Made by a program: the position numbers and the translations under genes
Shown: positions 47,801 to 60,258 of the stretch, piece after piece
How the letters are laid out: the number at the start of each line of letters is the position of its first letter
Position numbering within the stretch: position 1 is the first letter of the stretch
Source: Setoptus koraiensis
Taxonomy: Eukaryota > Arthropoda
Direction: 5' to 3'
Length of the DNA stretch: 64,000 nucleotides
Assembly: GCA_048013815.1 (NCBI GenBank)
Contig: CM106586.1
Coordinates: 4,898,001-4,962,000, forward strand
Notes under the pieces: generated by a model
What the model was told of the DNA's origin: nothing
Seen by the model: only the letters and a program-made list of their open reading frames with translations
Database searches by the model: none

Positions 47801-49826
47801 GGTCTCTGGCGATCTTGGAACGCGAGTTCATGCACAAGCAATCGCTGGCGTTTATTATCTGGCGCGAATTGTTACCGAACCAATTGATCAATGTCTGCGT
47901 GGATATCTTGAGCTTGTGCGTGGGCACAACCTGATTCAACAATTTGCAAATCTCCACCAGATGCTCGCCGTGGTCCAAAAAATCCCTGCTGGTTCGAGCC
48001 AAGCGCTCCATGTCACCGCCTAGACAGCAATGTTTCAATCGCTTCAGTATGTTCAATTGACCGTTGAGCCGGTCCAGTTCGTCACTTTGCTCGATGGCAA
48101 CCGTTTGCAACTAATTGATTGATTGAGCGCGTTCATTGTTTGGTCGCACGGTATTCGGTCGCATTTGTCAGCAAAAACAAGAGTTAGAGGGAATCGATTA
48201 GACTAGACTATTAAATCACTTCCGGTTTGTGGCGCATCTGTGTGTACCTAAATATGTAAATATTTAGACGCAGATGTGATTCGTAGGTGTACGTACCTCA
48301 TACTTGAGCTCGTTGCAACTGTCAATTATTTGGTTGGCCAAGTGACGCATCTGGTTCAGATTGACTTGACGATCCTGAATAAATCCACGCTTCTGTTGGG
48401 GCAGAAAAATGAAGGATTGGAGGAAAACAATTTATGAGCATCGACTAATTGATTATTGGGCCACCAAAATGTGACATACATATATTATATATATAACATG
48501 TGTATATAGAGAGTTTGCAGTACTCACCAGCAGTGATATCATGCGAATCAGTTGACTCATTTGCATCTTTATACAATCATTCACTATAAGTATGTTCTCT
48601 CTGTGCTCGTGGCCAGTGTAGGCGCAATCGGTGAACTCTTGCGTAAGCTCAATTAAAGTATTGAGTGCCTTCAAATAAATGGATCGGTCCATGGGCACGC
48701 GACAGCGCCTCCTGGCGCCCGTTTGGCTATCACGCAAATCATTATTTCCGGCGTGCTGTTTTGAGCTTGTTGAGTGCCGATGATGATACTGTTCCGATAT
48801 AATGTCTGGTCTGTTTTCGTCGGCCAGCGCAAGCTCGGCCTCCTCTTCGTCGTCCTCGTCGAAATCGTCGTCGTTGTCCAACAGAAGCGAATCGTCGTCG
48901 TAGTCGTCACCATAATCGTCATCAATTATAACCCTTTCTGTTGTGTGGTCGTCTATGGCCGTTGAGCGCCGCCTCTCATAATGGTCCATTTCGTCGAATG
49001 ACGATTCACTATTAATTATTTCCGCCTCATGATTATTATGATGATGCAAACTTGTGGCCGCTTGACCAGTGATATCAGTGTTAGTTACTGTTGTGAAATT
49101 TTGCTTGTTTCCACTAGTGTCGTGGTTAAAAATCAAACCGGAAGTAGTTGTAGTGTGTTTTGTGTTGAGACGCAAGCCGTCATTCAAGTAACTTGATGCA
49201 GTTGTATGCTGTTGCCTGTGCAACGTTGGTCTGGGCACCACATTTCTACCAAAACCGTACTGCTGTTGCTGTTGCTGTTGCTGTTGTTGATTTGTTGTTG
49301 ATTGGTGATTCAATCTAAGTGATGCCGTTGCTGAGTCGTGCTGATCAATCATCACGGAATTGTTGTTTTGTTGTTGCATTATGTCCGACTCTAGCGCTGT
49401 TGCTGCCTCCAGTGTTGTTTGGCCCGACGACGAGGAAGAATCTGTGCTCGTATTGATAATATCCGTGTGATGATGAGGCTGATTTCTATTCTGTTGGCTC
49501 TTGCTTGCTGGCCACAAATAAGAGGACCTTGGCATGTTGTTGTCATGACGACTAAGGTTGTTGCTGGCATTGGCATTACACTGCTGATGACCACTTCTAA
49601 TAAGATGCGCCAGTGAGGCGATTATTCTGCTGAGATGATGAACGCTCGATGCGTGTCTCAGTGGCTCGATCAAGAGCTGCGTTTTTGTGTAATGATACAG
49701 AGAGATATAGACATGATACGGAGGGATAAAGAGACGCGTGACGTTGATTTGTTGGTTAATATTACTCTCAGTTTTCAGTTTTATGAAGCAATTTCCAAAA
49801 TAAATCACATCCATCATCATATGCAC
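44830..49826 (-). CDS. Ctnnal1: Alpha-catulin, vinculin/alpha-catenin family (6 exons seen; N-terminal half not found)
   Basis: Cytoskeletal scaffold related to alpha-catenin and vinculin, linked in animals to Rho signalling and dystrophin complexes. Coding exons: (49826)-48528, 48392-48297, 48110-47780, 47543-45778, 45612-45406 and 44988-44830, all in frame with GT-AG ends. FTDCAYTGHEHRENIL, DMERLARTSR...HLVEICKLL, DIVQIARATAQMAYSMYQFTRGEG and LQFTVKNPTVGK match alpha-catulin in order. The C-terminus, ...YNMGTQSMRKRSRTLSP, ends in EPDI. Two large low-complexity inserts are unusual: Asn/His/Asp-rich before FTDC (exon 1) and about 490 Gln/His/Gly residues inside exon 4. The first 250-300 residues of the family (vinculin head) are absent; upstream exons may lie beyond 49.8 kb or outside the window. 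The first Met is undetermined (49826 and 49535 are both possible). Confidence 0.83.
45732..45769. repeat. 15-bp direct repeat in an alpha-catulin intron
   Basis: Two and a half copies of agctcggctagagaa, ending just before the exon 4 donor. Confidence 0.85.
47557..47637. repeat. 12-bp minisatellite in an alpha-catulin intron
   Basis: Six to seven copies of cagatacagcga with A/T and C/T drift, directly next to the exon 4 acceptor. Confidence 0.85.
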
Positions 49827-50048
49827 ATCACATGCACTGGTTTATAGTCTTCACATTACATCATTATGGTTATGCCGTGCATTGTGTCATTGCACTTGGC
49901 TTCCCAATAATTCAATTATCAATTGTTATTGATCGTGCACAAGTGCGAGTCCCTGGCCCGTTATATCCATATCTTCTCGTCGTCGCTATCCAACAGCGAT
50001 TTTCGTGCGCATTCGCATACGCAAATAAGCTAAGTCTCCACATTATAG

Positions 50049-50065
50049 ACTCTATAGTATAGAGT
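50049..50065. repeat. Short perfect hairpin ACTCTATA-g-TATAGAGT
   Basis: 8-bp arms with a single-base centre. The ACTCTAT core is the same as in the 32.5-kb hairpins. Confidence 0.75.
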
Positions 50066-50141
50066 GTATGGGCTTCATGTCTCGCCAACTGGGCTCGCAA
50101 CTCAATCAAATCAAAGAGAAGTTGTCCGTTATCTTCTGATT

Positions 50142-50249
<108 letters not shown>

Positions 50250-50877
50250 AACAACTACCAATGGCGACTTATTTTTGAGATTGATCAGGGGCCATACTGG
50301 CATTATGTCGTCATCAGATGGAAACGACAACTGGCGGACCTAGCGGCAAGAGGGCAAAGTGATTTCAAGCGTATCATATCGAGTGAATTGGAAACGGAGC
50401 ACCATCACTCTATTTTTCTTGCTAGTTTCAATTGTGTCCAATCTAGTTGATTGCATTACATGCGATCACCAGGGATATAAATATGTAGCGGCAGCCGCTG
50501 CTCTCTTCGCCTAACGACATATTACAGTAAATAGTCTGATATTATATTGTATCGTACAGTAACAATCGTTTGCAAACAATCACACAGTCGCTGGCGAGAG
50601 CTTGCCGCTCGCCGGGCCCGTCGACCAGCCAGGACAATGTATGATCAATGGTGCTGGCATTCTGTTCAGGCATAGTGCAGAAATGCAAACACAAAAAGAA
50701 CACTCATGCAATTGTTTTAATTATGCCAGCAAAAAGAATTAATATTGCTCGGGCCCACGAACAGCCAAGCAGAATCATCGCATGATATACTTTTGCGCTC
50801 GGAGGTCCGCACAGCTGCCCGTGGATCGCCCCCGGGCAAACAATGTCGCTGTGTGTTCTTTTTGCGCCGCCTCGCCG

Positions 50878-51120
50878 CGGATATCCGTGAATATTTCCAG
50901 CGAGGCAGTGCTGCTGAAAATTCTGCGCCCAGTGCGACGAAATTAACCAGCCGTGAATGAAAAAAAAAACCAATAAGTATTCACGTACGCTATGTGCCTT
51001 CGGCACACGCCCCCCTGTGTGCATTTTCTGTGTCCGCGGATATCCGCGACACACGCCCTGCTCGAGGGAAAAATGATTTTTTTCGTTGCAGCGCTGGATC
51101 GGATATCCGAGCCAGCGCTG
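50878..51120. repeat. Cluster of CGGATATCCG palindromes with a 32-bp near-perfect palindrome
   Basis: CGGATATCCG occurs at 50878-50887, 51037-51046 and 51100-51109. The last sits inside 51089-51120, which is self-complementary over 32 bases apart from one mismatched pair (51098 and 51111). Confidence 0.9.
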
Positions 51121-54100
51121 CTGGCGAACATACGAAATGGCAAAAGTCGAGCTCAGTTTTTCACTCGCTTGTTTATATATGTGCCTTGAATATTTCTGGC
51201 TGGCATGCACTTACAGCCAGCCAGCTAACTAGTTGGATCCGAGCATGACTGGATCGTATGCTTCGCGTTCTGACAGTCTGATTAACTGACCATTAGACGC
51301 ATTGTATCAATGCGCGCGTTGCTTGCCTAGCTGGCGTTTATGAAATTGCCACGAAACGGAAGAGATTTTTACGAGTAGTGTCACGCTCTAGATAAGTGGC
51401 ACTGGTATCACTGCTATGGCCACCATGGCGACACCACCATTTATCTATATGTCTGCTGCTGTTGGTTTAAACAAACACCTATTGTGAGGCAGCACCAGTG
51501 TGACCCCATTACAATTGTCCGCAATCATCATGGCCAAAAGCATCGGCTTGAATTGAATTTTTTTCAACTCTCTCTATCTCGCTTGCCGAAACGACGGCAC
51601 ATTGTCTATGTGACTGTGTGCCGGTGTTCGCCATAGTTGGCCCACGTTTTGATCTAGCTAACACCCGTTTTTCGCTCTTTCCGCTCGCTTTAGGTGGCAC
51701 TTTTGGCATTCCGAAATGGCAACGAAATAACGGCGAAACAAGGTCACAGTTGAAAGAGGATGCATAATAGAACCGAGTCCAATGAAACTAAATTTCGCTT
51801 CATCTAGATTAGATATGCTTGGCCAGATAAAAATAGTTTCAGTTCTCAGTTTTGTTGGGCGCCCACACAAACGCTCTCCACAACTGTAGTTGTGCTGACA
51901 CAGAGTGTAAGGACGACATTTGAGGGCGACGATAAACAAACGGATAGTTTTCAGTAATAATATCATTTTTTTTTTTCGTGCTGCCGATAGAAAGCAGGTC
52001 CATTCTCTGTTCTAGGCGGAAAGTGAAACGCGAGCAGCGATCAGTACTGTGCAACCTCTGATATATTCGTTCGATTGTTTATCTATTTCTGGCGATAAAT
52101 CTCTAACGACCGAAAATACTGTTGACACGAGTCTTTGGGATTGATTGCATCAGGAACGATGAGGGGCGCAAGGAGATTCTTCTATGGACATAGGAAAATC
52201 TTTGCGAAAGTTCCCGAAAGAAAACGAAGAAACCGAAATCTTTTTCGTAGCTCGACTAAACTTTGAACAGTTTAGCCAGAGTTATCATATGAGCAATTAT
52301 TTCTGATTATTTGTTTGTGCATCGTGCTCAATTGCACCATATATAAAAGGGTGCACCGCAAAAGGCGTATGGCAGCGATGGGGATTCACGGCACTATTCT
52401 ACCGACCAGTCACTTATGATAGCATCATTACTCCGTGCTGATATTGTTGCCTCTCAAACACTTCCTTGGGTGGTGCTTCGATTGCTCTTGATCTATTTTC
52501 CATCGAGAAATACAGCTACTCGACGCAAGTCTTTGAGAGCATTTCTAAAGCAACGAAGCCTAATAAGTTAGCAGCTTGAAAGAGCTCATTACCGACCCGA
52601 AGCGAGACAATCTAGGTGTGAGCTACATTCTCAAAGTCTTTTCTATTTAATGATCTGGCCAGTATTGTTAGCGAGGTCGAAAAAAGTTTCAGCTTGACTG
52701 TTTCTGCCTCTTCTTTTGTCAGTATCACCTGCCATTCATAAGCGACGAGATGCCTTTTCGAATTGATCTAGCTGGCATTCAATTCTTGCTGTTCAGCAAA
52801 CGACAACAGTATCATTCTGAGAATAACAATGGTATGAATGATCATCTGACATCGATTGAATTCATTTATCACGCTTGATAGGACCACAAAATGAAAGGAC
52901 TTTTGGTCAGACAGAAAGAGGCTCAGTTCGCTGAACTTGGCAGCTGGAAGTTATCGGGCCAAAATTAGCGATGGGGTGAAAGATAAGCGAATTGATAACG
53001 CAACTGGATGCCCGAAGAATTTAAAAATAGTAACTATGTGATTCGAGATATTCATGTCTAAATTGATTAATTGATTCATTTCTTCGATACGATGGATGGG
53101 GCTTGTGCTAATTTCGGCAGGCTGTTCAGGGTGAATATCTCTTAGAACATATTACTGCTGCGATGAGCATTCGATGCGATCTCTGACAGCAAAAAAAAGT
53201 TGTAACTGCACTGACGCAACGATAGAAACTTAAACAGTCTGAACTCTTTTCAGCAACAACGCTATAATCCCCTTACATCCGGTTATAGCACCAATAGAAG
53301 CAGCAGCTGGGCTTCCTTCCCTCTACAGAAACTGTTTCTCGATACGTGCTTTCTTGTTGTGTCTCGGTGTCCAAAGGAGCCTCGTGCTGACTCTTCGGCA
53401 GCGAGAGGCCTCTCAGAGGTAACAACAGTAGGCGCACAATGATCGCACCACATCAATTAGTGGTGGCATAGCCATTTTGGGATCTAGTTATCGAGCTTAG
53501 GTTTACACCATGTGGTGGCGAACAGAAGCGGATAATTCGCTGGTCTTTTTTTCCGTTCGGGAAAAAAGACGATCGAAATCTCAGCGCGATTTTCGTTTGT
53601 AACTCGTGCTCACGAGAAAAGCGTTAACAAGCAGACGATGAGGGGACCCCGGACACGACAACAATTATAAATCATTGCTCATTGTATCGTATGAATGTGA
53701 GCACTTTCAATCATTTATCGTGCCGCATTGTACTTGGCCGGCAACGATTCTCGGTCTGTCAGGAGCATTGTGGGCTTGTTCTGGGCACACGCCAGGCTAC
53801 CGACAGAGAAATCAGTTGACGGTCAGTGCTTGGATGTAGGAACCTATATGGAATAATAATAATGATGAATAGGATCGGATATTTTGTTTTATGTTGTATG
53901 AGGGCCCAGATACAAACGAACGAGCGCGATAACGATAAACGGGCACAAATGGACATTTGGGCGCCATTTCTACTTCAAGCGCTACTCTACAAATCACTCA
54001 AGTTGTCATCGTCCGAAGAATCGAGCTCAACGGGGGAGCTTTACCCTTCAATAAGTGCTCTCTGTCACTCTAGTTTGGATGGTTGGCAGGGGCCAACTAA

Positions 54101-57100
54101 AGAGGAGTAATAATAGCGTAACTAGAATGAGGATCACTTATAAACAAACAAGGATTGTTTGTCGTTTGTTTGGGCCCGGCAACAAATCTATCACATATAC
54201 ACACAAACACATAAAGCGTGAGAGGAAATTGTGACGTGATAAATCTTGTTTAGGTTGGCCCGGAAAATCTTGCTATTGTCGTTGTTTTTTATCTTGTTCT
54301 TATCTTGTCAAGTTGTTGCACAGAGAGAAGAAAAAAATAGATGGTCATCATTGAGTGGTCAGTGAGGAGCTTGCCAGCTCGGCAAACGGAATCAGGTGCA
54401 GAAATAAATGATGAATTGCTTGTATCTGCAGCGACAGCTTGCAAGTATGGCTGATTGGGGCGCCGAGGCAAGAGAAGCCGCATCAAAAAAACATTGGCGC
54501 AATACGCAGCGATAGGCCGCGACAAAGAGACGGTCTAGATTGAGCGGTTGGTGTTGCCGATTGTCGCCAAAGAGTCGCCCTCATGTCGGACGACGAAGAC
54601 TTACGCTAGTGTGGCGATAAAATCTGACAATCTTGTGAGATGCCACTAGCTGGCTCTGCCGAAAAAAAAACTCTCCAGTGATATATATAAAGCCAGCCTA
54701 GGATCTTCATAATAACAAGTTAGTTATTATCTTACCAAGGGCCAATATATCAATCTGTGCGCCAAGTTGAGTTTTTCCCCAGTCGAGCTCGCTGATTGTT
54801 TGCTATTACTGGCGTTGCCAATGAAAAACGTCGATCTGCTGCTGCTGCCGGCCAACGCCATCGACTCGACTCGACTATTTCGATACATTGCAGCCCTTTG
54901 GCAAGCTCGAGCTATAAGGTTTTCGCGGCTGGCGCAAGTGACTACGAGGATGCGAAAACGCGAAGACGCGAACAGTCTAGCGACCGCATACTGATAGCGC
55001 AGCTAATGTTGGTGTGCCATGAGAGGAGAGGCAATTTATTTTTATTATCTGGCCTCTCTCAGGCCAGATAGTACACAGACCGTCATTGCGCAACTATAGA
55101 CTGTGTGTGCCTGAGACAAACAAACGGATATATGGACAAATAGAGGGAGAGCATTAAACAGACACAGAAAAATGGATAGAGAGAAATGCGTATTTGCCAT
55201 TCGCCATGCACACCAGTGATTGTATATAATATAATGGATGACCAGTCAATGGTAATAGAGGCAGCTCTCAATGTTTCTTTGTGCGACAACGATTTATTAG
55301 GATCATTATAATCGTCATCATAATGAGACAATCGCTAGGGTCGAGGCGCAGTGGCCACCACAACAAGTTAAAAACACAAACACGATGCTAGAACGGGGCC
55401 CGGGGGGGGCATAAGTAAGTGGATAAAAAGAAGAGTGAAATGAACGAATGAATTGAATGGATGAAATGAAACGAAACGAAATAAAATAAAGTGATTCATG
55501 GACGGAGACATAGAGGGCAGCATGAGTGTCAACTTGCACTGCGTGTGTTGGCCTTGAGCTGGTAAGCTCAAACCAAACTGCTCTGCCATATCCGAAGCCC
55601 GCAAGACCAATTCTATTCTAAACTATTGGAGCCACCGAAAGACTTATCTAGTATTAGGTGATATGTGGCGCTAACATTGTGTCTGGGCACCGATTTCTGC
55701 AGCATGCCGATCTGGAAGCGTCCATGATCGGTGATGAGCTGCTCAGTCACTATCACTCGCTAAGGTGGTGGGCCCAATCAGTCTGATAAATCGGGACATA
55801 ATTGGATCAACAAAAACACTGACAAACAGCGTAGTGACGTATTGAGAGATGCGCTTTTCATACGCTTATATTTTTGCTCTCGTTAGTGCAACAATCCACA
55901 ATAACTGTACATTTCGGGACAGGGTGCTGTCGACAGCGAGATGCTTCGTGAGCCTGACAATAGCACTTACAAGTTTTTTGGCCACTCTCTCGCCAAACGA
56001 CTTGTTATGTCTGCATCACGACATAATGACGTTATAGCGAGTAACGTAACGTAGCCTTGAAACGTTTTTAATGTTACGCAACCGAGTTGCCGAGCTACCA
56101 TGCGACTACAACAACCAACTGCCACTGACAATGCGATTGCGACTGTGATGCCACAAACAAAAACAAAAACTCACACACGATGTTTTAACCGTTATAATGG
56201 ATAGCGTAGCTAATATTGGCATTCAAATCGGAAGTGACAGTAGCAAAGAAAAAACACATCAGAGGAATATTGAGACTGAAAGGAATATTCATTCATTCTC
56301 TTTGTTTTCATTTTGAGCAAGCGAATTGCAAATTTGTCGACCGACTATATTCCAAATCACATTACGTCATGACATGATGTTTGTGTTAGACTAACAGCAG
56401 CAATGATAGCCAATCAAGGATAACATTTTCAGGTGTATCGAAACACCAATGATCGCGCTACGGGCAGTTATTGTGTGTGATATGAGGCCATGGAAAAACG
56501 GCCAAAAGAGAAAATGACCGGCAACACGACAAGCGTCGGTAGCTTGAGAAGCCAAGCTACAGTTTAGACTATTTTGTAACTATGTCAGCTTGAACAAAGT
56601 TTCAGGAGTGCCAAACGCTTACGAGGCAGGGCCTCGAATCTGTCTGGAAACGATAAAAATATAATCGGTACACTCATCAAATGGGATTTATTTATTTATG
56701 AAGCACTTAGAGAATTGATTTGGCAATCATTAATTGGGCGAACCACACTTCTTGCAAAGATGATCGGATAGGTTCACTTATTTCTATTTGAAATTTGAAA
56801 ATTGATACCTGTTCAACGAGAAGCAAAGCGAGAAAGCGAAATTGAAAAAACTTGAGAGCAATATATCTCTAATGCTTGCGTAACAGGTACAAGTGAGCTG
56901 CAACTGATGGAAGTGAATTACAGTGAGAAATCGCCTGAAACAATTTTTGCTACTTGGTTGTGAATATGAAAAAATTTGTATTCATAAGTTATAACCGTGC
57001 GTCTGACTTGAAATATGAAACTGATAGCATGCATGCCGAGTCGAAAGTTTTCTCTTGTAACGAACATTCACTAAATTTCACTCGACAACTAACGATGATC

Positions 57101-57178
57101 GGTGGTTTCGGCCATTTTTAAAAAAATTTTAATATTCTTTTGAGTAATCAACCTGTAAGGTAATAACCGAATAAGGTG

Positions 57179-57646
57179 ATGATGTGGTCAGGAATGATTA
57201 GCGTTTCATTAGCGCTACTGATGGTTTTCCTGGTTATAACTGATGCAGCTCCTTGTAAAAGGGACTGGAAAGATCATGGAAGACGAAAGCACAAAGGTTC
57301 CCGGTACAGTGACAGCGAGGAAGGATCCAGTAGGGGATGGTGGGGGGGTTCGGATGATGATGTAGGTAGTGGTCCAGAAGATTTCAATACCGATTCCGAA
57401 AATACAGCTCCCGGATATCTAGGAGGAGGAATGGGGTCTTTGGGGGAGCATAAAACCCCCCATCCCCCCATGGACATACCAGAGGATTGGTGGCAATTTG
57501 GTATACCAAAGTATTTTAGATCTATATTAACCTACGACGACCCACGACATAAACGAGGTAATGAGCTTTGCGCGGCGAATAATGGCGAGTGGGCTAAGAG
57601 ATGTCCAGCGTGTTGTGGCAATCTTCCAGATGGTTTGGGAAAATAA
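57179..57646 (+). CDS. Small secreted precursor with Cys-rich C-terminal peptide (155 aa)
   Basis: I do not recognise the family. The first in-frame ATG starts a strong signal peptide (MMWSGMISVSLALLMVFLVITDA, cleavage near residue 23-25). Next come a basic stretch (CKRDWKDHGRRKHKGSR), an acidic Ser/Gly/Asp spacer, and a Trp/Pro-containing segment ending DDPRHKR. That RHKR is a furin-like site, followed by 29 residues with four Cys spaced C-x10-C-x2-CC (131, 142, 145, 146). This is the layout of a neuropeptide, growth-factor-like or toxin-like prepropeptide, but the Cys pattern fits none I can name. The stop codon lies inside an AATAAA (57642-57647), so the 3' UTR may be very short. A single exon; the signal peptide and intact frame are the main support. 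Confidence 0.62.
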   Translation: MMWSGMISVSLALLMVFLVITDAAPCKRDWKDHGRRKHKGSRYSDSEEGSSRGWWGGSDDDVGSGPEDFNTDSENTAPGYLGGGMGSLGEHKTPHPPMDIPEDWWQFGIPKYFRSILTYDDPRHKRGNELCAANNGEWAKRCPACCGNLPDGLGK

Positions 57647-60220
57647 AGAATCTTGTGACTGAACCAAAGTATCCTCGACCCAACAACCTCAGACCACACA
57701 TCATCTTTTAGTCCGAAGCATGATTATTTTACGCCCAATTCAGCCAATACCCAATGAACAATCCTCGTGCGTCATCTAGAAACCAGAATCAAACCCAGCA
57801 ACGAAAATGACAGGTCAGTGTCCAAATAGTGGATGCTACAAGAAGACAAACACCCAGCAGTTACTATCGGTACAACATTAGTTAGACACGATGGGGCCCC
57901 TAGTATTACCTCCATTCAACAGTTGCAAATTTTAAATCAATAGACCGCATCCTCGATCTTTCGAAACCACACAATAAATGGCTGCAATAATCATGATTGT
58001 GAATCTCGACAAGCCGCCAATCTATCTATTTCGGAGGTTGTCAGCGAGAGATCTGCATGAGTTTTGTCCGTAAATCGACATACATCTCGGCGTGGTGTGG
58101 GTGCTCGAGCGCATATAGCAGCTCCAATTTAGTGAAGCGGGATATCACAGCTGATATTCGCTGTAGATTTGAGGTGTAAGCTTCATTGGTCTTCGAAGTA
58201 CTGTTGCGCTGCCGGAATATTCACTGTGAGTCCAAGTTGGATTGTGAAAAATGGAAGCTACGTCCCCCAATCGTCGGTCAGCAACTAACAACGATTAACA
58301 GACCCGATGCTCTGCGATGGTCTGGCCAGCGAGTCTAGGCAAAAATGTTTTCAGTTTGATGGTGGTTGTTTGCTTCACACACGATTGCTTTTCATTGAAG
58401 ACCTTCAACGTCGCGATACAATAATTGGCATGTTGACCAGCCATCATTTCTAATGAGCACGCTATATGATAACATGGCTCGATGTAACTGTGCATTGGGT
58501 CAGCCACCAGTGACCAGTCGAGAGATTAGTGGCGAGCGCGGGGTGACGGAAAAGGAATGCTCATTAGACTAAGCCGACTTTTGGCCAACCTCAAACACCC
58601 ACGGGCCGGTCGTGTGTGTCCGACGATGCTTAGGCCGTCAGTGGAGCATTGCTGACTCGACTATCGCGACTCGGCGCACAAAGTCGGCTGATGGTGAGTT
58701 GATCTGGCTGAAAATAGCATCGATCAATCATTGGCCGATGAACGTTGCGTCGTTTACTATCTAGTTTTGGCCAGTGCAACCATTGCTGGCTGACGGGTGA
58801 GGCGCTCCTCAACTGCAATTCAATTTCTGTTTATTTCTGTCGTCCATCTTAGACAACAAAATGACCGAGCGCACTGCTATTTTTTTTCTCTTTCTGCAGA
58901 CCACCAAAAATAGGGCGCATACACACTTAGAGCGAAATACCGTTAGTAATTCGGCTGTCTGAACGTGTCGTGCGACGGGGTCGCCGGCGCGTTCAACGCT
59001 CTCACCGCGACGTCACATTGGTCACTGATAATTTATCTAGCCAGCGCTTATAGATTTCTTCGTTGGGTTGTGTGCTGTCAGAGGCTGTAGTGGGCAATGG
59101 TGGATCGCTCGGCCAACCGGCTCGCCGCGAATCGCTGGTTGTGGGCGACGCCAATTCGGACTCCTCATGATATGGCCACCAGATGGAGGCTCAAACCGGG
59201 CTGTGGAGTGAGCCCGAAAATGTGCTCTCTCTCTCTCTCTTTTGATCGGAAAGTGGCATTTTTCTAACAAGAGACAGTGCACGTTTGCGGCCCACCACTG
59301 GCATATATTGGCCATTTGTGAACTCATGAATATAACACAATATATTGCAGGCACAGTCGCACATTCGATAGTTACCTTGATGGGGCCCCCAATGAATACC
59401 TTTGGGCACGAAAAAACATCAAGTGAGCGTCTCGCCATTGAGTGATGCAACGGAAGCAAGAACAAGCGGCCGACAGGGTGGAAAAATCAACACACGGGCG
59501 ACGAAACAGATACACACGAACCCCGCATAATGCCCTGTTATGCCGTATAATGCGGCATAATGGGGACCCTGTTTTGCATTCACGTCAGCATTTGCACCCA
59601 GTGGGCTGCTAATAATGTAAAAGCTGCTGTCATGCCGGCTCGCCGGACTTGCCTGACTAGACACTAATAACACCAACGTCAGAGCGGGACCATGTCGATT
59701 TTCATTGTGAGATTTGTCGCTCCCCAGTGAGAATGGTCGCCTTGTTATAGCTGGCGCTCGCATACAAATAAACGTGCACGGCGAAATGGTGTGTGCCCGA
59801 AATACCCCGGCGTGGCCCAAAAATCCTTGCAATTCTGATTTCTGACAATGTAACACCTACCGCAGTGCCTCGAAAAGTGGTCTTCTGGGCTAAAAATCCT
59901 CCGGGGCTAAACAATACCGAAATTAGGGTTCATTTTGGGTGCACTGTGCACTGGGAAGATGCTCGAAAATGCGCCTCGTTTCAGGCAAATCGAACAGCCG
60001 TATGAGCATTTTTCGTCAGTTCCCAGAAACTGGCTCGTTCGCTCGCCCAGAAACTGTGTGTTGCGTAGCTGCCGAAAACTTATAACGCCAAATACTATCG
60101 TCTCTAAACTCATCAGCTAATCCGTGCCGACAGGCCAGACCGATATCCGGACCGACCGACTGCACAGACAAAACAGACTAGACTGGCGACTGGGGGCCCC
60201 AATCCTCGAGGCCCGTATAT

Positions 60221-60257
<37 letters not shown>
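60221..60257. repeat. (GT)n microsatellite
   Basis: A GT dinucleotide run with one interruption near its left end. Confidence 0.95.
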
Positions 60258-60258
<1 letters not shown>

